The notes below the pieces were generated by a model. That model was not told the origin of the DNA. It saw only the letters and a program-made list of their open reading frames with translations, and made no database searches. From Chamaecrista fasciculata (Eukaryota; Streptophyta; Magnoliopsida; Fabales; Fabaceae), in contig QANZ01053213.1 in assembly GCA_003254925.1 (NCBI GenBank), positions 62,001 to 126,000 on the forward strand: 64,000 bases of DNA. The letters run 5' to 3'. Position numbers and translations under genes: made by a program. Shown one piece after another: positions 10,446 to 21,893 of this stretch. Position 1 is the stretch's first letter. Every line of letters starts with the position of its first letter.

Positions 10446-12395
10446 TAAGTGTGGGGGAGGAAACAACTCCAATAGGTTAGTTTTTATTGCTTTCAGTATT
10501 TTATTTGTTTTCATTTGTCGGCTAACCAAAGTGATTTGGTCAGTTTGGATCAGCCCAAGTTAGTTATTTTATCTTATTATTTTCAGTTTTTAATTTTCGT
10601 TTTTGTTTCGGTTTTTGTTTTTGAGTCACACTCCCTGATCATTATTATATGAACTCTCAAAAATTATATTCTCCTCCGGTCTAGAAAAGGGAATTTCTGT
10701 CCTTTTCTTAATAGCCCTTTTGCAAATTAATTTATTTTCTTCTTTGTTTATTATTTCTCCCTTTTATTTTATTCATTGTGCATTGAGGACAATGCAAGCT
10801 TTAAGTGTGGGGGAGATAAACTTTGCAAGTTTATCTTTATGGGCTATTTAATAATCTAATTTCTCGTTAATAATTTAATTAACTTTTCCCAATTTTAAAT
10901 TTCCTCTTTTCTTTCCCTTATTTTTATTATTGCCCTTAAACATTGAGGACAATGTGTTCTTCTAAGTGTGGGGGAGAAAGGAGTAAATTCACACTCTGGC
11001 CTTAATTCTTTACTCCTATTTAATTCTAACATTGGGGATAATGTTAATTTTTAAGTGTGGGGGAGACGAGTAAGTTAGAGTAACTTACATTTTGGTTTAC
11101 CCAAACATTTTAAATTTTAGGTACTATTTTGAAAATCTTATAAATTTTAAAATTTAAAATTATTATTTTTGCCTACTTATCTTGGTACTTGATTAAATAA
11201 TCTACACATTTTATTTTTCACATTTTGAGTAGAATTCGAATTAGTTGAATTCTTAATATGTTTTGAAGTCTTGAGTGAACGATTTCATATTTGTGAAAAA
11301 AGTTTAGTCTTAGTTGTTTTCTATAGCCTTAGAATAATCTGAGTAATTTTCTAGGTTTAGTAGTATTGTTTAATTATTATAGACCAATTTGAGAGAAACC
11401 CAGCCTAGTTGGAAAATTAAAGCCATATATATATATATATATATATATATTTATGAGAGAAATTCAGTCTCTTAGTTTTGTTTTCTCTAGAACTTGTCTT
11501 AATTCTTGGTTAAAGCTTTATGTGATTAAATATCCTTAATATGATAGAGACATTTGTTTCTTCACCCTTTTATCCCAAACACAAGCCATAAACACATTAC
11601 CCCTTGTTAGCCCCTTTGAGCCTTTTAACTAGGTGTTTTCAATATGACTCAGGATTTCTTTTAATAGAAGTTGTTGCCATAATCCTTGTTCTCATCCCTC
11701 TTAAGATTGGGTTTGCCAGTTATATTCAGAAAATAATATATATATATATATATGAAAAAAAAAATGAATGAAAAAGTATCTTGCGAAACAAAAAGAATAG
11801 AAAATCAAAAGAAAAGCAAGAGAAAAAGTTTGGCCAAACAGAAAGGAAGAGTCCTGTGCCAATTGATTCTTAGAAAAATACATATATGTGAGCTTCAAGT
11901 AGACGGAAAAATTTCCCTTTGAAAAGAGGATGAAAGTTTCATAAGGTTTTGGTTTTCAAGCTAAATTAAACCTTGAATGTCAACATTAAACACCCAAAAT
12001 TCCTTTCTTTTTCATACACTTCTTCTATATGGCCTTTTTTCCCATTCATTACAACCCTATTAAAGACCACTTGATTTTGGATAATTTAACACTTGTGGTG
12101 GAGACCTTGAGAATTTTTACAAGCCTATAGTAGGAAACTTAGTCTTAGGTATGACTTGAGAGAAAATAAATACCAAATTAGTGAGGAGAGCGATACACTT
12201 TTGGAATTGGTCTTATAGAAATTAGATCGCACTACTTTACAGAGTTACTTGCTTGGTGAATTCTCTAGCTCTAGGTTATGACTATGTTCTGGCCTTGAAT
12301 CATGAACTTGGGAAAGTTCCTTGATTCTTTGGCATATTCTCTGTTCTTCTGCTTCGTACCTTTGCTCAGGAGTGCAAAGTCTTAAGTGTGGGGGA
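10446..12395 (+). repeat. Five copies of the polypurine-tract motif in the 3' interior
   Basis: TAAGTGTGGGGGA(G) occurs at 10446-10459, 10801-10814, 10963-10976, 11052-11065 and 12383-12395. The last abuts the 3' LTR and should be the working plus-strand primer. The second and third copies are preceded by CATTGAGGACAATG, which can fold as CATTG/CAATG around AGGA; the fourth is preceded by CATTGGGGATAATG. The other copies are unexplained and are discussed in findings. Confidence 0.85.
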
Positions 12396-13796
12396 TTATC
12401 AGCCCAAATATTGACATGTTATTTGGTCTTTTTTTTACGCGTTTATAATGATAATATATTGCAATTAGACCAATTAATATGTTAAAGGGCTGCACCAAGG
12501 TTTGGCATAATAAAGTGGATAAAATAGGTTATTTAGCGTTTATTTATTGTATTTTATAAATAAGTGCTATTTAATGAGTTTTTCAGTGTTTCAGACATCC
12601 AAACATGGTCTAACCAAAGGGAATTATCTAGAATCAATGAGAAGATACTAAAAATCACAAGATGATCTTGTGCCATCATGTGTGCCGCCGGCACAAGTGG
12701 CGGCGCAAGAAGAGACGTAGTCTAGGAGAAGATTTGGACGACCGGGATTCATGATAACGAGATATTAGCGGAATATTCAGCAAATATATTCTGTGCCGTC
12801 ATATGTGCCTCCGACACAAGTGACGGCACAAGCCCAAATTGTTCCTAAACTTGCGGCCCAAGTCTATTTTCATGCCTATAAATAGAGCTCGTCATTCCAC
12901 GCTCAAATCATCCCGGGAAAGATCCTAGAAAACGCCTCAGAACCTCAACTGGAGGCAGTTTAGAGTAGATTTAGAAAGGCGAAAGCCATCAATAGGTCTC
13001 CATATGGGATCTAATCAAAGTTTTGGTTATTTCCCTATGATGAGAGCCTAAACATTCTTCATCCTAGAGGAGAATCCGAATGAAGCCTGAGCTCAATGTT
13101 CGTCGATGTCCAGGGAGTTTTATTATTATTGTTGTTGTGTTTAGTCTTAGATAATAGTCATTAGATCGTTTTAATTTTTCCATAAACAATATTAGTTGTG
13201 TTTGTCTTGGATCGTTTGACCATTACTTTTATGATTAATAAAGTTTACTCTTTTGCACATTCAATTGAATTGCGGTCGTTTAACAGAGTGATCTATCTAT
13301 TGTTTCTATTATGGTCATTGCTTAAGGATTGTTATGTTTAATTATAAATCGTTACTTGTTTTTGAGTCGTTTATGATTATCATGATTGATCCATATTTCG
13401 TGTTTGCGAGATATAATATTGGATGTGGTTTTGCTTGATATAATTATGATAATAACTTCTTGAGTATCTTTATTGGGCTGTGATGGTAGACTTTGAGATT
13501 ATTCTCTAGGGATTCAACATTCTCATCTCTCCATCTTACTTCTTTTATCTTTTCTTTATTCTCTTTAAGTTCTTTATTATTTTCTTTATTACTTTCTTGT
13601 TTTCATCACAATAATATAACTAACTCACAAAACATTAGACCTGAATTCGTAATTATTTATACAATTAATTGTTATTTTCATCTAAGAAGTTCCTTAAAGA
13701 TCCGACCTTGGGTTGTGCACTATATTATATATAAATATAATATTCGGGTATAACTTGAGTATTAATTTGGCGGCACTAACGACAAGTGTCCGATCA
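12396..13796 (+). repeat. 3' long terminal repeat
   Basis: It is the near-identical partner of 6718-8110 and ends CCGATCA. By eye it differs from the 5' copy at scattered single bases and a few small indels, including about 14 extra bases near 13497 (tctagggattcaac region). A precise count would date the insertion. Confidence 0.9.
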
Positions 13797-14588
13797 GCCG
13801 TCACATCTCTTCTTCTTCTTCTCTCCTTCACCCGCTGCCGCTCCTCTATTCTCCACCACCATAGATCCTGTTGTTGGTAAGCTACCATCACTGGTCCTCT
13901 AATCAGATCTGTCGCCTTCACCGTTCGAGTGATGGAGTATCGGAATCTGAGAGAGTGGCGATGATGGTGGCTTTGACAGTGTCCATGTGTATGGAAGAAG
14001 AAAAGAAGATGTGAATAGAATTCATGGCCGTCGCCACTGACGAATGAGAAGAAGAAAATGTGAACAAAATCCATGGTCGCTGTCAATGAAGGGGAAGAAG
14101 AAGATGTGAATGGAATCTGTGGCCGTCACCAACGAAGGGGAGGAAGGGACAAAGAGGTATGAAGAAGAAGGGTTTTTCTTTTGGCCAAAATTTGTAAAAC
14201 CCTAGTTTGTTTTTTTTTTCTTGTGTTTTGTTTCTATTATAAAAGAAAAGGACCTTAATATAAAAAATAATAAATTTTTTGGGTGATTAAAGTTAGTTTT
14301 TCCATTTTTTAACATAAAAAGTGGATGGAAAATGCTGATGGACTAATGGTGGAACGTTTTGAAAAGTTGAGGAACCAAAATGGAACGAAAAATAGTCAAG
14401 GGACCAAAACAGAACTTTCAGCAAAGCTAAGGGACCAAAATAGAACTTTGGCCAATAAAGAATCACTTAAATTCTTAAATACTTTCTTTTTGTTTTTGTT
14501 TTTAAATTGGCTTAATATTTAAATTTAAATTGAATACACAATGTAAGTGTACGATCAAATAGATAACCACATAAACGATAAAGTGACG

Positions 14589-14596
14589 TATATAAT
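14589..14596 (+). promoter_or_regulatory. Probable HDR TATA box
   Basis: TATATAAT lies about 240 bp upstream of the HDR start codon, with TGACG just before it at 14584-14588, a possible bZIP-type core. Transcription would start near 14620-14630. The assignment rests on position and sequence only. Confidence 0.5.
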
Positions 14597-14652
14597 GGGA
14601 TTGATGCATATCTATTGTCACTAACCAAATTGTTTCGAGCTCGTCGTACACC

Positions 14653-14722
14653 ACAGTCAATTCATCCTCTTTTTTTTTTTTTTTTTNTTTTTTTTTTTGG
14701 CCAGACAGTCAATTCATCCTCT
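14653..14722. repeat. Oligo(T) micro-insertion in the HDR leader with exact 18-bp duplication
   Basis: acagtcaattcatcctct occurs at 14653-14670 and again at 14705-14722. The 34-bp insert between them is a T-run with one N (14687) followed by ggccag. Read on the minus strand it is CTGGCC-A(n), matching LINE-tail ends elsewhere in the window. It lies in the probable 5' UTR of HDR. A join artefact at the N is an alternative. Confidence 0.65.
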
Positions 14723-14833
14723 TCTCTTCGCCTTCCATACAAATCCCAAAACCTACTTTTCTCTTCTTCCTCCTCAATTCTTTCACTCAAATTTTCAATT
14801 TCTCTCTTCTCTCTCTAACATTTCTCACTGTCT

Positions 14834-17800
14834 ATGGCGGTTTCCGCGCACCTCTGCACTCTGCCGACAACTCGCAACGATCTCGCCTTGCCGGAGAACT
14901 TCACTAAACTCGGCTCTTTCCGGTGCCGGAAGTCTCTGCCGGTCAGATGCTCCGCCGACTCTTCCCCGTCTTCCGCCGCCATTGAATCCGCCGAATTCGA
15001 CGCCAAGGTGTTCCGGAAGAACCTAGCCAGGAGTGATAGCTACAATCGGAAAGGGTTTGGGTACAAGGAAGAGACTCTTAAGCTTATGAATCGCGAGTAC
15101 ACCAGTATGTATGCTCACTTGAACTGAACTGCTTGTCTGAAACAAGTTTGTAAAATTGACAAGAGTTCCTTCCATTTCATGAGAAAGCCCTCAAATTCGA
15201 AATTAGGATAAGAATTTGTGTTCATTGCGTTTGTATAGCTGTGACGCCTGCAATGAGCTTACTATGCTTCTTTTTTGGGAAAAAAAAACATAATTCTCTG
15301 TTTGAGATTACTTAATTTCTTCCATTGCATGAGACTTGAGGAACTGGGAAATGAGTTTAATTTTTGTGTAAATCTGTCTTCAGCAGAGTTGTGAAGTATG
15401 TATTTCACTCATAAGTTGGTTCTCTAATAACTTTGTGTGTACTTTGATTTGGGATTTCTTTCAGGTGACGTCATTAAGACTTTAAAGGAAAATGGATATG
15501 AGTATACATGGGGTAACACCACAGTTAGGCTTGCTGAATCCTATGGCTTCTGCTGGGGAGTTGAAAGGGCTGTTCAAATTGCTTACGAGGCTAGAAAACA
15601 GTTTCCGACTGAGACAATCTGGATTACAAATGAAATCATTCACAACCCAACTGTTAATCAGGTCTCATCATTTTTCATTGCTATCAATGTTCTTGAATTT
15701 TATTTGTAACTCGTTTTTGGGTTTGTTGGCCATAACTGGGTCATAAATAGCTTGTAGTAATAATCATTTGGTAGCTATTTTATGCAAATATGCCTTGGAA
15801 GTCAAGGCCTCAAGAATATGATGCTGTTTTTGTGGTGTTATTACTGTACATAAATCCTTATTTTTGTATTTTTGATGAATATTTTATTGTGATCTCACCA
15901 AAGAAGGGGTTTCCGGTTTGGATGAGTTCTGTTATTTCCTAAAAATTGGCTAAAATCCTTAAAGAAGATATCAATTTTGGGTAGATTTTCTTGATCATTA
16001 TCTTATTTCTGCTCCATGCTATCTTTTCACATATGTAATTCACTAATTATAGTAAATTAGGATGATTAGTGAATTTGATAAATTATTATTGCAGCGATTG
16101 GAAGAGATGAAAGTGCAGAATATTCCATTGAAGGAAGGACACAAACAATTTGATGTTGTCGACAAGGGCGATGTTGTGATTTTGCCTGCTTTTGGAGCTG
16201 CAGTGGAAGAGATGCTGACCTTGAGTGAGAAAAATGTACAAATTGTTGATACAACTTGCCCATGGGTTTCAAAGGTATTCATTTGTAGGGATGGGTTTCT
16301 ATTGTAAAAAGTGTGGCATAACCAAATTGACTTAGCATAAACATGAGTTGCAATATCCTGACATGATCTTTAATGAATTGTTTAAAGGTCTGGAATATTG
16401 TTGAGAAGCACAAGAAAAAAGATTACACATCGATCATACATGGTAAATATGGCCACGAGGAAACTGTGGCAACTGCATCTTTTGCTGGAACGTATATCAT
16501 CGTGAAGAATATGGCAGAGGTTTGTCCTAATTTGTAAATCTATCTTAGATTTTCCTTTCGGTGAATTTCTTGAGCTGAAGAAAAGTTTGTTCGTTTATTT
16601 TATATATAAAATTTACATGCTTGATAACTTTATACAGGCTCAATACGTTTGTGACTATATTCTTGGTGGTGAACTTAATGGATCCAGCTCAACAAAGGAT
16701 GCATTTCTAGAGGTAAAATTTTCTGTCACATGATTCTTGTTGCTTTCAAAGTTCTCTGGTTTGTAATCATTATTGATTGATTTTTTTTTATTATTACTAT
16801 AGAAATTCAAATATGCAGTTTCTGAAGGATTTGACCCAGACCGTGACCTGATTAAACTTGGCATTGCAAATCAGACAACAATGCTCAAGGGAGAGACTGA
16901 AGAGATTGGTTAGTTGCTATAGAACAATCTCACTTCATCCCTTCAAAAAATTAATATCATTTCTTATATTTGTATGCCTGCCCATTATACAGGGAAACTA
17001 GTGGAGAGGACTATGATGCGCAAATTTGGTGTGGAAAACGTTAATGAGCACTTCATGAGCTTCAACACCATTTGTGATGCTACTCAGGTAGTTTCTCTAC
17101 TCTAGTCATATTTCTTCTTATTTTGGATTTGTTGAATATGGGATAAGTTTATGTGGCTATTCTCCTTAACTTTTCTTACCTTGTAAGTCCTCATCAGGGT
17201 TTTGCTTAATCTTTAATTTGGTCTCTATCACTCAAAAGTTTGTGATTGGATCTTTATAGTTTTTAAAATTTTCAATTTTATCCTCATTATCAAAATTGTC
17301 CATTGTGCCATTAATTCTTTTTGATGCTGTGACCAACCATGTGCTGATAAATTAAATATTTTATCCGTTTTCAGGAGAGACAAGATGCTATGTACAAGCT
17401 AGTGGAGAAAGATATGGATCTTATGTTAGTAATTGGTGGGTGGAACTCAAGCAATACATCACACCTACAAGAGATAGCTGAGGAACGCGGGATTCCATCT
17501 TACTGGATTGATAGTGAGCAAAGAATTGGTCCAGGAAACAGAATAGCATACAAATTACAAGTGAGCCTTGTATTTATTGGACTATACATAATCAAGTATT
17601 ATTTTTTTCTTTCTTTATTAATTATAATTTTCTATCTATCAGCATGGTGAGCTTGTGGAAAGAGAAAACTTTCTACCAGAGGGTCCAATAACAATTGGCG
17701 TAACTTCTGGTGCATCCACTCCAGACAAGGTAAATTTTTTCCTCTCTAAAATGATAAAACTCTCATTCTTATCTTAAACTTCTATAGTATTAGTATAGTT

Positions 17801-18593
17801 CGCTAACAAGAAAAAAAAAACTCTTTGTTTTCTCAGTATTTGCCATTAAACTTTATAAAGAACTGTGAATGGGAAATGTGAAGAAACCTTTTTTAAAAGG
17901 TCAATAATGGGGGTGATAAGGTGATAAGTTGTGACTTGTAATTAAACGGGAAAAAAAATAAATTCATGAGTCATATTTCTATTTAAGAATTAGGATAACT
18001 TACATTTAACCATCTTTATCTCCAATTTCAATGCCCTTCTTAATTTATAATTTTTTAATTGGCTACTGGATTAGTTAATCTTTTTATTAAAAGCCCCCTA
18101 TCATCTAAATTTAGATGTTTTTAATTATTTGGAAGTACTAAAATAAAATACCCTTCCTTTTTCCCCCTATTTGTTTTCATCTTCCTTAATTTATCAGTTT
18201 ATGATTGTTATTGAACTTAATCTAGTTGGTATTGTTCAAGTATTTTCTATCATCATTGAAAATCAAAATATATTGGTTGTGAAAAATGAAAAAGAGGGGA
18301 CGATATGGAGGTTGTTTTGTTACATGTAAATAATTCAAATTTCAATTAGAGGTAATTAAAAAACCAAGGAGCATAACTACCATGTCTCCTGAATTTAGTA
18401 GCCATTAGCCAACAAAAGCAGAACTGAACATAAAAATCTTGTTCTTCTACTCACTGCTGGCAACATAGCAAGTTGTTTTCAGCTTCCTTTGTAAACTAAT
18501 AAAAGGCATTTAATGGATCTGGAACAGGTTGTTGAGGATGTCCTCATCAAGGTGTTTGACTTGAAACGTGAAGAAGCACTTCAATTGATGTAA
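14834..18593 (+). CDS. HDR: 4-hydroxy-3-methylbut-2-enyl diphosphate reductase, plastid
   Basis: It reduces HMBPP to IPP and DMAPP, the last step of the plastid MEP pathway. Ten exons: 14834-15104, 15465-15661, 16095-16274, 16388-16519, 16638-16712, 16803-16908, 16993-17087, 17375-17560, 17643-17729 and 18528-18593. All introns are GT-AG and phases agree, giving 464 aa; Arabidopsis HDR has about 466. Residues 1 to about 40 are rich in Ser and basic residues, as in a plastid transit peptide; the plant-specific N-terminal conserved domain follows ([14 protein letters not shown]). The three [4Fe-4S] cysteines are present: C120 (GFCWG), C211 (TTCPWV) and C348 (TICDAT). The segment [15 protein letters not shown] and the C-terminal [15 protein letters not shown] are typical. 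The start is the first ATG after the pyrimidine-rich leader. Intron 9 is about 0.8 kb. Identification is secure. Confidence 0.97.
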
Positions 18594-19120
18594 AGTAGGT
18601 CTTCATATATACCTTGATAGAGTTAAAAACAAACTTGGGATTATTAGACTGTCCATTTTTTAGAATTTTAATGTCAGAAGGATTGTTAAATATAGGTCTC
18701 TCAAAATATGTCATCTGTTGTATCAGTCCAGTGTCTTGCTATGTATTGTAAATTTTGGCAAAGGGAAATGAAATTATTATAGCTGATGAAGTTTTTCAGG
18801 CCAACTTGTGTATACTTACCACTGGTGTATCATAATTTGGACTTCCTCTTTGTGCCAATTTGTATGGTATATTTAGATTGAAGAGAACAAAAAAGAGAAA
18901 AAAAAAAAAAATTTAACAAAGATCTTTTGGAAAGAGTTGAATTTAAGTTCAACTTTTGTTTTTTCCCCTTCAAAATATATTTGGATTGAGGACTGGATTT
19001 AAATACGAATATATATCATTAGCGAATAAGTTACCCATTTTTGGTTCCCTTTTTTTTTTCGCCTTATTTTTCTGAGTTTTGATGTACAGTTAAACGCTGA
19101 TCAACGATGGGGAACAAATT
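18594..19120. other. HDR 3' untranslated region and downstream DNA
   Basis: The first 200-300 bp after the stop are probably 3' UTR. No further gene or clear repeat is seen; A- and T-runs are frequent. Confidence 0.5.
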
Positions 19121-19563
19121 ATCACCTCAATTCGTATTGAAAAAATATATATATATATATATATATACTATATTATATGGCTCCATCCCTTTATAGTTGG
19201 TCAAAATTAGTGAATTAAAAAATTAAAAAAGAAAAAAAAAATCACCACTCTCTCTCCTCACTCCCCACCCACTCTCCCTACTTCTTTAAAAAAATAATTG
19301 AATTAAAAAAAATGCAAAAAACAATTAAACATTAAAAAATGTCACCACTCTCTCTCCAGTCACTCTCCCTATATGAGGTAATTTCAAATTAGTCCTAAAT
19401 ATTTTAATTATTTTAGAGGAGTTTTACATATTTTTATAATTTTTAAATTGGTTCTAAATTTACTCTTTTATTAATATAAAAATTTAATATAATCTTTAAT
19501 TTTAAATTAATTCAAACGTTATATACCGGCACGCCAATCCTTATATATATATCACCTCAATTC
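19121..19563. repeat. AT-rich insertion between 13-bp direct repeats
   Basis: atcacctcaattc occurs at 19121-19133 and 19551-19563 around about 417 bp of AT-rich DNA. The insert contains (AT)n at about 19146-19168 and the phrase tatattatatggctcc near 19171, which also begins both tandem copies of the Helitron-like repeat at 38905-39232. It may be a decayed relative; no 3' hairpin is visible. Confidence 0.45.
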
Positions 19564-20112
19564 ATTAAAGACGTTAGCAAGAATCCTGAAAATTGATCTG
19601 CATAAATAGAACTGAAATTGGCAACTAACTAGTGGATCAAATTGGTTTTTTTTTTCTATAGAAAGATGATACTAGTGGATCAAATTGGTCATGGATCTAG
19701 GAGTTGCCCAGCACTTGAATTTATGTCGTCCGAACCCTCGATTCATGCTTCGGCTATTAGGATCAAATTAGTTTAACGATTTACCTCATCCTCCTATGCC
19801 TTCTTTATAATGTTTTTGTATATTATCGAAGTTATTAAAATATTTTTTATAACTTGGTGAAGGTTGATTATTTTATAACTCGGGGAAGGAAAAAAAATAA
19901 CTTAACGGTTAATATGTGCAAAGATAGAACACGTTGGCGTTAGTTGATATATATAGGAGACCTTATCTAGTGAGTAAAGGCTTAGTTGTTGTTGTGGTGG
20001 TAAAAATCTTAATAATATAAGTCATTTCTATAAAATCAAAAAGTTTGAGATTTTTATCAATTTTTTAAATTAAAAAAATTATATAATAACTCAAGTTCAA
20101 TTTTTTTATAAC
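19564..20112. other. Intergenic DNA with a 24-bp micro-insertion
   Basis: No gene. An exact 19-bp duplication (actagtggatcaaattggt at 19628-19646 and 19671-19689) surrounds a 24-bp insert of nine T followed by ctatagaaagatgat; see findings. Confidence 0.6.
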
Positions 20113-20120
20113 TTTTTAAC

Positions 20121-21262
20121 CAGTGTAGTCAAGATTTAGATTTAAATTGTAAGATCGTAAGATCTTACGATCTTGCAAGGCAGGATCTAGTTAAATCGGG
20201 TGCAGGATCGTTTTTGAACAAGATCGTTGTAGGATCGTTATTTTGCTCATAAGATCGTACGATTTCACCGATCCTATGTATTTTTTTTTTTGAGTTTTTT
20301 TTTAAAAAAATGTTCAAAATGTTGCTTTTGGGGACTTTTTTTTGTTCAGGGTCCAAAATGCTCCATTTTAAACACCCAAAATTTGAAAACTCTAAGTTTG
20401 TTGTTCGAATATTGAGCTTAACTTGTCAAGTAGTGAACTTAACTTGTAGTTCTTTAGGATATGAACATAATTGGAGTATTTTTTAGAGGGTAAGAAACTT
20501 TAAACATGACTTTTTTTTGTACAGATCTTATTATTTTATTCTCTTTATATAGTTAAGTTAATTATTTATAAAAATTCATTATTTAGGTTCATACGAAGAG
20601 AATGAATCGTATGATTCAAAAAAAGATGAATGAGTTGGTCTATGTTATATTAATCGAAAATTAAAAGGGAAAAGAACTATAAGGGACCTTAACAACATAG
20701 AAGATCTTTATTTTGATGATGAATGAATCACTGAGAATAATGAAAAAAGATATGAAGACATAGAATGAAGTAGAAGATGAGGCCTTTCAAGTTCAAGAAG
20801 TAGAAAATGTTGAACCTCGTGGCACTGTTGATGATTTGGAGATTCTAGTGGATGAAATAGAAATGGGAGACATTGATGATGATGATTTTGATGTGTGATA
20901 TATGCTTGGATGAACTTTTTGATAATGATGTTCTAAATTTGTAATGTTACTTATGGTTGTTGCCTTGTTTTTGTTAATTTTTTACTGAACTTATGATAAA
21001 CTTTTTAGACACCTTAATAATTAGCTAATTACATGTTGAGACTATAAATCTATGATGTTGAATAAAAATCTTGAGACATATTATAAGATGAATTTATGAT
21101 TTATGAACATTCATAGATAGATATTAGTAATTGTTTATATAATTTATATAATATTTTTTTAAGGAAATTCATAGGATTTTACGATCCTCGATCCGATCTT
21201 GCGATTCGATCTATCTTATACCTCTTCCAATCTTGAGTAAGATCTCGATGTTGACTACATTG
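20121..21262. mobile_element. Decayed hAT-type element, GATCGTAAGATC family copy 1
   Basis: The ends are CAGTGTAGTCAAGATTTAGA on the left and the complement of CAATGTAGTCAACATCGAGA on the right. The flanking octamers tttttaac (20113-20120) and cttttatc (21263-21270) agree at 6 of 8 bases; 8 bp is the hAT size. Both subterminal regions are rich in GATCGTAAGATC-like palindromes. A related copy with an exact target duplication lies at 43847-44724, which supports the ends given here. Confidence 0.65.
20585..20899 (+). pseudogene. Possible transposase C-terminal remnant
   Basis: Within the hAT element, short frames keep a coding-like character: one includes RKLKGKRTIRDLNNIEDLYF and, after stops, another begins EVEDEAFQVQEVENVEPRG and ends at the TGA 20897-20899 in an acidic tail. 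Acidic tails of this kind occur in plant hAT transposases. Several stops and at least one frame change are present. The assignment is tentative. Confidence 0.35.
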
Positions 21263-21893
21263 CTTTTATCCTTTAATATACTTAAACTGTTAAACACATC
21301 TTAAAAAATAAAACTTAAAATTATTTTAAAATCCAGATTGTTATTGTACAAGACCAGAAACAAGCTAAAAAATTCACTATAAGAACAGTGTCAAGATCAT
21401 AAACTTTTTACATTTCAATATGCACCAATTATATTATCATCCTTACCTTATCTCACTCTCTCTTTTACAACCACATAATCTTGTATCCACTTCCCGCTAA
21501 AAATCTCTCTCTCTCTCTCTCTGGTCTCGAACTTCCTCATGTCACGAGGTCTCGTTTCTCCGACGTGAATCAGACGACTGCTTCGCTTTGCTGAATTGGA
21601 ATGTGCAAGAATTGAAGGTTTTCTGTTTAATTTCCTCAAGCTTTTTTTCTGGACTTTGTTTGGATCTATATGAAAGCGCGGGAAAGGAAAGGTATGGAAT
21701 ATTCCATTCTAAATCCTGATTCCAATCTGATTGCGCCATTTCGTCCTTTCTTCCAATTAGCGAAGAAATCAGATCAGAGAAAGAAAGTTAAACCCTAATT
21801 AAGAATCATTAATATATACAATATAAGCACTGATGCCACAACACACCACAATATGTTGAGTTTTAAGTATACTTTGAAGTGTTTTGCCACGAT
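21263..21893 (+). other. Upstream region and probable leader of the PPR gene
   Basis: From about 21430 the sequence becomes pyrimidine-rich and less AT-rich, as in plant 5' leaders, with a (TC)n run at 21504-21522. I see no clear TATA box and no coding region ending in this stretch. Confidence 0.45.

Larger units (their letters stand above)
6718..13796 (+). mobile_element. Non-autonomous LTR retrotransposon, Athila-like
   Basis: Two long terminal repeats of about 1.4 kb (6718-8110 and 12396-13796) flank a 4.3-kb interior. The flanking 5-bp sequences gtcgt (6713-6717) and gccgt (13797-13801) differ at one base, as expected of an aged target duplication. A tRNA-Asp-type primer-binding site follows the left LTR and a purine tract precedes the right one. 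The interior has one long interrupted reading frame and no recognisable protease, reverse transcriptase, RNase H or integrase, so the element depended on an autonomous partner. The primer site suggests the Athila/Tat side of Ty3-gypsy; that placement is inferred. Confidence 0.9.
6358..14453. mobile_element. Palindromic MULE-like element, family C, split by an LTR retrotransposon
   Basis: The left arm (6358 to about 6650) begins ggccaaaatcctattttgg and is matched in reverse complement by 14145-14453, which ends ccaaaatagaactttggcc. Identity extends at least 250 bp into each arm by eye. Pentamers start at 6375, 6406, 6435 and 6467 (31, 29, 32). The flanks aaataaaaa (left) and aataaagaa (right) form only an imperfect 9-bp duplication, and the left one is also the right target duplication of family B copy 1. 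Without the LTR insertion the element would be about 1.0 kb. Near the insertion both sides carry a copy of caccaccatagatc in the same orientation. Confidence 0.82.

Noticed and set aside
13694..14086. 130-codon minus-strand frame at the LTR/MULE boundary
   Set aside because: It crosses the LTR end and the palindromic element; His- and Phe-rich product reflects the gaagaa repeats.
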